Positions 56,634-64,000 of a stretch of DNA of 64,000 bases are shown here, in pieces. Every line of letters starts with the position of its first letter. Positions within the stretch are counted from its first letter, which is position 1. The DNA is from Euphorbia lathyris (taxonomy: Eukaryota > Streptophyta > Magnoliopsida > Malpighiales > Euphorbiaceae). Both the position numbers and the translations under genes were made by a program. The stretch spans positions 78,664,610-78,728,609 of the forward strand of contig NC_088917.1 in the NCBI RefSeq assembly GCF_963576675.1, written 5' to 3'. The notes beneath the pieces were generated by a model that had not been told where the DNA came from, ran no database searches, and saw only the letters and a list, made by a program, of their open reading frames with translations.

Positions 56634-57127
56634 GATAAAGATCAAATTTAACACTAAAGTTTTAAGAAAAGTCTAAATTTAGCCATAATATATGAAATAA
56701 TATAAATTTAACTCTAATATTTTCAAGTAAAATAAATTTGTCAGATCTCCAAATATCAACTATGTCTGAGATATTCAGTTTATTACTAACAAAATTATAA
56801 AAATTCTGTTAAAATGCTAAAAACTAAATCTGCTACGAATAAGTGAATGGCAATTTTTTTTTGTTAAACTGTCTAAAATATTTACTGTGTTATTAATATA
56901 GTTATAAAAAAAAACAAAAAATTTACAAAACTGTTTCAATTTGTCGACAAACTTCTTCGAATATCTGATGTAACAGTTAGATAACAGTCAAGTCTTTTCC
57001 AATTTTCGATAACGCAAAGCTAAAATTGATCTTGTTTAAAAACGTTAGAGTTACATTTGCATAATTTTATACATTAGGACTAAATCTCCATTTCGCTTTA
57101 AACGTTTGGTTAAATTTGGTGGTTATC
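56634..57127. mobile_element. Foldback MITE, about 494 bp
   Basis: Left GATAAAGATCAAATTTAACA and right inverse GATAACCACCAAATTTAACC, with inverted similarity continuing inward (TAACTCTAAYRTTTT). No coding sequence; superfamily not assigned. Confidence 0.5.
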
Positions 57128-57230
57128 TCTTTTTTGTTTGATTAACAGATTTTAACTCAATTTTTAACAATAGGGACCAACGAGTTGACAGTAACAAATG
57201 TTAGGATCTCATAATGCATTTTTCAAAATA

Positions 57231-57924
57231 CAGTAAAACCTCTATATAGGAATAACCTCTATTTTGTTATAAAAAAATCTCGGTCCCAACTTGGGCCAGT
57301 TATAAATAGGAATAACCTGCCAAACGTTATTTGTTATACACTTTTCAAGTTCCATCTTTAGAAACTATGCCTCTATATAGCAATAATTATATATTTATAT
57401 GTATATATATATATTAAGAATTCAAACTAAATTATAAAATATTAAAAAGAATATTGAAATTATCTATGAGTCGGAAACACAAACTACAACTTGAAACTAT
57501 AATTATTAATGTTTACATTTTTCCCATAAAACTCTTCCAATTCTCTATATATGTAAAACTTAAACTCTAAATGAGCAAGAAGATAATCCTGCAGGTGATG
57601 ATAATGTAGAAATAGAAAAGGTTACATGCCAAGAAGCTTTCAATATTCTTAAAATGTTAGAAACATTTTGGATTCAACAAGAAAGTGTTCATGCTACTGA
57701 GTTCAAAAATTTAGTAGCAAATATAAAAACTAAATCAATATGTCAAACAACTTTACATAAATATTTTCTGAATAATAATAATTAGAGAGTTCTTGTTATT
57801 GTTAAAAATTTAAAATTTTATGTGTTGAGAAATTTTATTATACCAAGCTCTATTTAGTAATAACCTTCCAATTGTTATATAAATAGCTCTGTCCCAAGTA
57901 TATTCCTATATAAAGGTTTTATAG
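57231..57924 (+). mobile_element. pogo/Lemi1-like element, internally deleted, 694 bp
   Basis: CAGTAAAACCTCTATATAGG at the left and an inverse AACCTTTATATAGG-type right end, with TA on each side (57229-57230, 57925-57926). Larger than the Emigrant MITEs in the window and carries a coding remnant at 57570-57785. Confidence 0.75.
57570..57785 (+). pseudogene. C-terminal tail of a pogo/Tigger-like transposase
   Basis: An open frame of 71 codons plus stop, reading NEQEDNPAGDD then TCQEAFNILKMLETFWIQQE and ending HKYFLNNNN. The amphipathic helix after an acidic linker resembles the C-terminus of plant pogo-like (CENP-B/Tigger) transposases. The DDD catalytic part is gone. It has no ATG in frame at a sensible place; it is a relic whose family call rests on context (Emigrant-type ends) as much as on sequence. 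Confidence 0.5.
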
Positions 57925-58394
57925 TATAGGAATTAAATATTGTGTTGGATAAAAATATAGAGTAATAAATTATTTGTCAAACTTAAAAAAATTATTGTCA
58001 ATATCCGAAATATGATATATTACGTATTACACCAAAAATCATATCAGCTCATATAAACAATGTGATGTGCTAGCTGGATGTATAATATAATTTCTCGTAA
58101 TATGTAAATAAAAAATTGGGCAGATGGTATTTTGTTTTCTTTATTATTTAATTTTTCCTTAAAAAATCCAGCTGGCAGATCATCCAACCATATAAAAATC
58201 ATTGCACAATAAATTATTAGGTTTTCCTTACCAAATAGAAATTATTAGGTGTTAATTAACAAATAGATTTTTTTGTTAAAATTAAGAAAGAGTTTTGATT
58301 ACATATGTTCTTATCTTATCCAATTTTATATTATACTATTGGTAAACAAGCATTATCACACTGTTGATTTTTTATTTTTTTTTATCCATGAAAC
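57925..58394. other. AT-rich spacer, no gene
   Basis: Nothing recognisable beyond short A/T runs. Confidence 0.5.
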
Positions 58395-58733
58395 TTTTGA
58401 TTTTTTATTTAGATACATTAAGTTTTTATTTAATTATTTTTAATCACATTAAGTTTTTATTTGTCACATTAGTTAGTTGTTAACCTCTAACTTTCATATG
58501 GGTTTGAAATTATATTTTTTACAGTCTGGATTAAAGTTTTTACGGTTTTCGTATAACCACATTCCACATATTAAAAATTATTTTCCAACTGTGACAAGTA
58601 CAAATTTCGAACGAATGTGAAACGAAATACACTATGTTAATAGAGTTTTATATTCAAAACTCATTTTTTTAATAAACAGATGTTTCATGTGATAAAAAAA
58701 AATCATAAGCTTAATGTATGTAAATAGAGGGCT
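58395..58733. mobile_element. MITE-like repeat R2, relative of R1 at 28597-28992
   Basis: Shares TTTTTTACAGTCTGGATTAAAGT-like interior phrases and GTTAATAGAGTTTTATATTC with R1. Ends carry ATACATTAAG in inverted orientation. Lies 1.7 kb upstream of TPS-2. Confidence 0.5.
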
Positions 58734-59107
58734 TAATACCTTTTCAGCTCTCCAAGTTGTCCCGATACTGCAATTGATCCTCCGAACTTAGACTTGTGAC
58801 AAATAACCCCACAACTTGCTTATTTGGAATAAATAACTCCTCAAATAGGTTAACATTTGTGATCTCGGGAGCTTTTTTGCCTTTAGTTAATCTGTGAGTA
58901 GATTATTTTTGTAAATCTTTTATTTTTGATGTAATATTATGTTGACTTTTTTTTTGGGTTTAAGGGTTATTTGTTCCAAATAAACAATTTGAGGAGTTAT
59001 TTGTTCCAAATAAGCTAATTGGGGTGGCTGGTGTCACAAGTCTAAGTTCGTGGGGGAGGGGGTCAGTTGCAGTATTGAGACAACATGAGAGGGTTGAAAA
59101 GGTATTA
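58734..59107. mobile_element. MITE, intact relative of the copy split by gypsy element 1
   Basis: TAATACCTTTTCA...CTCCAAGTTGTC at the left and its inverse at the right, with inverted similarity over about 75 bp and repeated TTTGTTCCAAATAA motifs inside. About 374 bp. Superfamily not assigned. Confidence 0.6.
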
Positions 59108-59499
59108 CAGCATCACCAATAGAGGGTGCCCAAAAGAGTGCCAACTGATGTAGCATCAGGTTTGACAACTTTTAAAGGATGTCCACTATTGGAGTGATTG
59201 TGTGTGCCAAGGAAAGTTGCCAATTTTTTGCAACCTCTAGGCAACCTTGTTTATTATTTTTTAATATAAAATATGTGGTCCCTCTCCTAGAAATAATAAA
59301 ATCTGGAGCCTTTTATTTTTAATATTTATAATAAAATAATAATTTGTAGGATTATAATGACAATTTTTCAAGCAACCTCAATTGGAGCATTTTTTAAGTA
59401 AAGATTGTCAAAAGTGATGTGGATAAAAGTGACAATAAAAAATTATATTTTAAGATTATGTGTTAAGTTTTGGTTAGGCACCCTCTATTGGAGATGCTC
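59108..59499. mobile_element. Tourist-like MITE (PIF/Harbinger), 392 bp
   Basis: CAGCATCACCAATAGAGGGT at the left, inverse GAGCATCTCCAATAGAGGGT at the right, and TTA on both sides (59105-59107, 59500-59502). Ends and target match PIF/Harbinger. Confidence 0.8.
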
Positions 59500-59502
59500 T
59501 TA

Positions 59503-60399
59503 AGTCTAAATAAAATATAAAAAAAACTTAATGAACCAAAAAATGAAACACTATATGCCTTATGATGCCTTTTTAACTTTGCTAAACAAACAAGGTCGTT
59601 TTGATCTTTTAGGTCCCATCTAGACGTTCGAAATTGAGAATTCGATTTTCTCTGATGTTTTTTAGCCTTATAGGCGATTTTTACATATTTGGACTCCGCC
59701 GAGGCCGCCTAGGCACCACCTAATCGACGATATATAAAAGCTTTTTTATGATTTATTATAATTCACTTTCGAACATTGATGCATAGTTATTCGTGAAGTG
59801 TATTTATTATTTTTGGATATTTTAGTTCAATTGCGTTCTCTAATTGGTTCTATGATATGGTTTAATATTTAAGGACATTGTTCATACTTTTTGATGAATT
59901 ATATTATTTGTAAACAATATATTTTATTTGTTTGATTTATTTTAATGACATTATTGTTGAAATGCTGATGTTTGCGCATTTTTAAAGATATATATTACAA
60001 ATGTATATGTTTTTTTATATTAAATTATTTTATATTATTATTTTTAAATAATATAATACGTATTTTTAATTGAATACATATAATAATTTTTTATTAATAA
60101 ATAAAAAATATAAATCAGATTAATTTATAACTAATTCCCAACTAATTTCCAATTAATTTTCGAAACTCTATCCGCCTGAGTATCATCAAACCTTTTTTAC
60201 AACCTTGTTTTTCACATATACTATTCAAATAAATTGTGAATCTCGAGGGTTAGTTTTTAAAATTGATATTTGATTTTATTAATTTATCATCACATTATTT
60301 TATGCTTTTGGGAAATATGCATTGTATGTACTATGTAGTGACAAATTGATGACAATAATTTAATTGCATTCAGATTGCACAGTGACATTGAGTTCTCTC
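59503..60399. other. TPS-2 upstream region, no gene
   Basis: AT-rich. Only the last 80 bases resemble the TPS-1 upstream region. Confidence 0.5.
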
Positions 60400-60407
60400 T
60401 TTAAATC
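60400..60407 (+). promoter_or_regulatory. Putative TATA-like box of TPS-2
   Basis: TTTAAATC in the context TTGAGTTCTCTC, equivalent to TATAAATT in TPS-1. The weaker box may mean a different expression level; that is inference. Confidence 0.45.
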
Positions 60408-60474
60408 GCATTACATATTTCAATCACACCATTCGGAAAAGTAGAATAAAACATTAAAACTAGAGCAAGTAAAT

Positions 60475-63400
60475 ATGGCAGTTCCAACACCAACAAAATC
60501 AGAAGACATTTTCCGGGGTTGTTTGAAAAACCGTCCACATAGCCTTTGGGGTCAAACCTTTGCTTCACTTGCTCCGGAAGATTCGGTAAATAGTTAATCC
60601 TTTTATGTGTATATATATTAGTAATTGTTAAGAAAATATTGAAACTAAGTGTCAAAAACACATACTAATCGTACTATGTGTTGAATTTCAATAGAAAATA
60701 AAAATAGTTTCACCATAATTTGAACTCAACTTATCGTACCATGTGCATGAATTTCAATAGTAAAATATTTTATTATAAGATTTGATTTAAGATGCTCTGA
60801 TATCATATCACGAAACAAATTGATGTAAAATATTATATTGATAGGTAAGTTTTTAGAATATCTTTTATATTATCTTTAATTTATAAATGTTAATTTTCAT
60901 AGGAATTGGAATCGCACATCAAAGATGTGGAAGCAGTGAAAGTAAAAGTGAGAACTATGTTGCTTAACTCCGCAAAAGAGTTAACAGATAATATTCAGAT
61001 CATTAATGGATTATGTCGTCTTGGCCTGTCCTATCATTTCGAGGAAGAAATCAATGAACAACTCAATCACATTTTTACTATGCTTCCGAAACTTTTGGAA
61101 GATAATGACTATGATTTATGTACTCTTTCAAATTTATTTGGAGTCTTAAGACAATATGGATACAAAATGACATGTGGTAAGTACTTATCTCTAATACATC
61201 TCTACATGTACACATTGATTTTTATAAAAGCAATACATTTTGACTAATTATGGACATACGGAATTAGATGTGTTTAAGAAGTTCAAACACGAGAATGGAG
61301 ATTTCAAGGAGGACATCACTAATGATGTGAATGGTATCATTTGCTTGTACGAAGCATGTTTTCTTGCTATTCCTGGTGAAGATATATTAGATGAAGCTCT
61401 TGCTTTCACAAGGAAACATCTAGAAATTTTAGCTGAAAACTCAAGCCCTCATCTTCAAAAACATATAAGAAACAGTCTGATGTACCCATCTCACCGCACC
61501 ATTGAAAGACTTGATGCTTTACATTATATATCCTTTTACGAGGAAGATGAATTTGCGGATGAAACTCTTCTCAAATTCGCCAAGTTGAATTACAATGGAC
61601 TCCAATTACTCTATAGAAAAGAGTTAGCTTTGGGGTAAGTAACTATCAAAATTTGATCCCACCACTAAACATATGAAGTCAATTAACTTCAACCACTGAG
61701 CTAACTCATTGTTATTATTTATATTTACTTATCTAATATATTACTTAATTTGACTGGATATTAGTATACTATTTTTTTACTAGATAATAGTATACTATTT
61801 AATTTGTCTTGAATATTATTATATCTATAACAATAGTAATTAGTATACAATAAATATATATATATATACACACACCATTTAATCATTTTTAATATAATGT
61901 AATTTTTAATTTGTAGTATATGTGAATTAATATAATTGTAGTAATTGTAATAATATGCAACAGTTTTCTCAAAATAATAATAAGATTATGAAACATGCAT
62001 CACTATCTCAACTCTAAACTGTAATATATATATATATATATATACTAATGTATTACATTTATGGGTGAGATCCAGTGTGACAAGAGCTTAAGTTGTGACA
62101 ATGAGGTTATTGTGTGACATAATAAAACTACGTAGTTTTGATGATAATTAAAAAGGGCAAGGTGGCAAATTGGTAAATAAAATGAAAGAGAGGATAGAGA
62201 AAATTGTTTTATTTCTTTTCTTTAAAATACATTTTCCCGACATCTCTAACATCGTTTTTCAAAATTTTTTATACTATTAGACTCGTCTAAATTAGACGGT
62301 CATTTTAAGATCCCTGAAGCTCAAGTAAAAAAATTTCCGGTGAACGGAATCCGGGTGGGCGTTTTCCGGCGAGAACAAAAGTGCCCAGAAAATTCTCAAC
62401 AAATTCCAGAAAATGTAAAATATTATTCTAAGAAACTTTAATTCTTGGGTCGAAATAGGATTTCTTACGGTTTAGTCCCAATAAAACTTTTTCCTTAATT
62501 TTATCCATTTTACATGCTTCAACAATTTGTTGGGACTATACCGTAAGAAATCCCGCTTCGACCCAAGAATTAACGTTTCTTAGAATAATGTTTTACATTT
62601 TTTGGAATTTTTTTAGAATTTTCTGGGCACTTTTTTCCTTGCCAGAAAACGCCACTCGAATTCCGTTCACCGGATTTTTTTTTTCTTGAGCTTCAGGGAT
62701 CTTAAAATGACTGTCTAATTTAGACGAGTCTAATAGTATAAAAAATTTCGAAAAACGAGATTAGAAATGTCAAAAAATGTATTTTAAAGAAAAGAAATAA
62801 AACAATTTTCTGTTGGAACAATATAAGTATTATGTTGGAACAAATGGTACATTGATTTGGAACAACGTAAGTACGACAAAAAAAAAAGTGTCCAGAAAAT
62901 TATCAAAAAACTCCAAAACATGTAAAACATTATTTTAAGAAACTTTAATTCTTGGCTCAATGCGAGATTCCTTACAGTTTTTACCCAACAAATTGTTGAA
63001 GCATGTAAAATGGATAAAATTAAGAAAAAAGTTTTATTGGGACTAAACCGTAAGAAATCTCGCTTCGACCCAAGAATTAAAGTTTCTTAGAATAATGTTT
63101 TACATGTTCTGAAATTTTTTGAGAATTTTCTGGATACTTTTTTGCTTGCCAGAAAACGCCCACCCGGATTCCGTTCACCGGAATTTTTTTTACTTGAGCT
63201 TCATGGATCTTAAAATGACCGTTTAATTAAGACGAGTCCAAAGGTATAAAAATTTTTGAAAAACGAGGTTGGAAAAGTCGGGAAAATGCATTTTAAAACA
63301 AAAAATAAAATAATTTTTCTTTTGGTTAATTACAAAATTGGTCCTTATCACACAATAAGGGTTGTCACACCATAAGAGATGTGTCACACCTAATCTCTCC

Positions 63401-64000
63401 TCTATACAGTAAAATATCAATTAATGTAACGAAGTCCTAAACCCTAAATCTTATATACTAATCTTAAATCATAAACCTCAAACTAATTATAATAATATAC
63501 TCTATAGTAGGTTGAATATATATATTAGGGCTTCTTGAACTTGGTTTAAAAAACTGATTGATCTTTTGAACTTCAATCTCTAATATACTATATAGTAGGT
63601 TGGTCTTTTGATCTTTAATCTCTAAACTTTCTTAAAATGACATGATTAACCCCTTAATATTAGGTGCCTAGATGAAAGTTGGTTTGATTTTTATTACTTT
63701 ATGTAAAGTGAGGAGATCCAATAGGTAACTTTAAGGAAGTTTAATAGGCGAATATGTCACTTTAAGTTTAGGGAGGTCAATAGGCCACTAAATAAGTTTA
63801 GGAGGGGTTAACGAGGAGTTCAATCAGTGTACAGGTGCTCCTCAAAAATTTAGACTACATAAAGTATACACTAGTCATGAACTCTATCTAATGATCCTAG
63901 ACCCTATATATTTCCATCCATACTCTAGAAGTACTTAAGATAAAAAAAAATCCATATTTTATTTTGTAGGTGGTGGAACAATTTAAATGTTGTGAAAAAC
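60475..64000 (+). CDS. Terpene synthase 2, partial (runs off the right edge)
   Basis: Exons 60475-60585, 60903-61176, 61268-61634 and 63970-64000 (exon 4 start only). Donor and acceptor positions and phases equal those of TPS-1; exon 2 is 274 bp in both. The visible 261 codons are open. N-terminal CLKNRPHSLWGQTFASL corresponds to the TPS-1 motif with Arg-Gly before it, and YGYKMTCD spans the exon 2/3 junction. Exon 3 is 6 bp shorter than in TPS-1 (KELALG against NELVLLSR). Exon 4 opens with WWNNLN, closer to the usual RWW..L of the family than the WSKNIN of TPS-1. The metal-binding motifs lie outside the window, so activity cannot be judged. Probably also a cytosolic sesquiterpene synthase. 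Intron 3 is 2.3 kb because of a foldback element. Confidence 0.85.
62064..63401. mobile_element. Large foldback element in TPS-2 intron 3
   Basis: The outer ends (GTGAGATCCAGTGTGACA...TTATTGTGTGA and inverse TCACACAATAAGG...GTGTCACACC) form a TIR of about 55 bp. Inside are two palindromic units, about 62205-62810 and 62880-63335, sharing TTTAATTCTTGG, GTTTTATTGGGACTA, CGTAAGAAAT and GGTGAACGGAATCCGG-type phrases in both orientations. The second unit has lost part of one arm. No coding sequence. Size and TIR suggest MULE-like, unproven. Confidence 0.65.

Noticed and set aside
59108..59499. hAT assignment for this MITE
   Set aside because: TTA on both sides and GAGCATCTCCAA-type ends fit PIF/Harbinger; no 8 bp duplication is present.

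Overview
This is a plant nuclear window, almost certainly from a eudicot. The evidence is AT-rich sequence, plant introns with GT/AG ends, plant LTR retrotransposon lineages, an Au-type SINE, Stowaway, Tourist, Emigrant and hAT-like MITEs, and plant terpene synthase genes. I did not identify the species. All calls come from reading the sequence; no database search was run.

The only intact host genes I can support are two class I terpene synthases in the same orientation. TPS-1 (29095-36786) has seven exons and an uninterrupted reading frame of 551 codons, with no plastid transit peptide, so it looks like a cytosolic sesquiterpene synthase (TPS-a type). TPS-2 starts at 60475 and runs off the right edge early in exon 4. 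They share exon phases, identical exon 2 length and a similar proximal promoter, so they are tandem duplicates about 31 kb apart. Their introns are swollen by foldback elements. TPS-1 has an altered second metal-binding motif.

Layout: 1-1448 holds a broken GRF zinc-finger gene on the minus strand. 1449-4678 is a CACTA-like transposon without coding capacity. 4679-8481 is MITE-rich spacer with a patch resembling plant mitochondrial DNA. 8482-26558 is Ty3/gypsy element 1, split by a 10.9 kb SIRE/Maximus-like Ty1/copia element on the minus strand (11933-22849) and by a 1.57 kb gypsy solo LTR (23832-25398). 26559-29040 holds MITEs and a stranded copia 3' LTR. 29095-36786 is TPS-1. 38059-42044 and 44950-54007 are two copies of one segmental duplication. 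Copy A was invaded by a composite TRIM-like element and a Stowaway. Copy B was invaded by a LINE, which was then hit by a second member of gypsy family 1 (46575-52075). Between the copies are a MULE-type MITE and a hAT-like element carrying an Au SINE. 54032-60400 has a solo LTR, a hAT element with an 8 bp target duplication, a pogo/Emigrant derivative that keeps a transposase tail, and Tourist-like MITEs. TPS-2 follows.

None of the retrotransposons is autonomous. Where the two gypsy copies can be compared, in-frame stops are mostly CAG to TAG changes, as expected from deamination of methylated cytosine. Many insertions keep exact target-site duplications, so the order of events can be read: MITE or duplication first, then gypsy or LINE, then copia or solo LTR.
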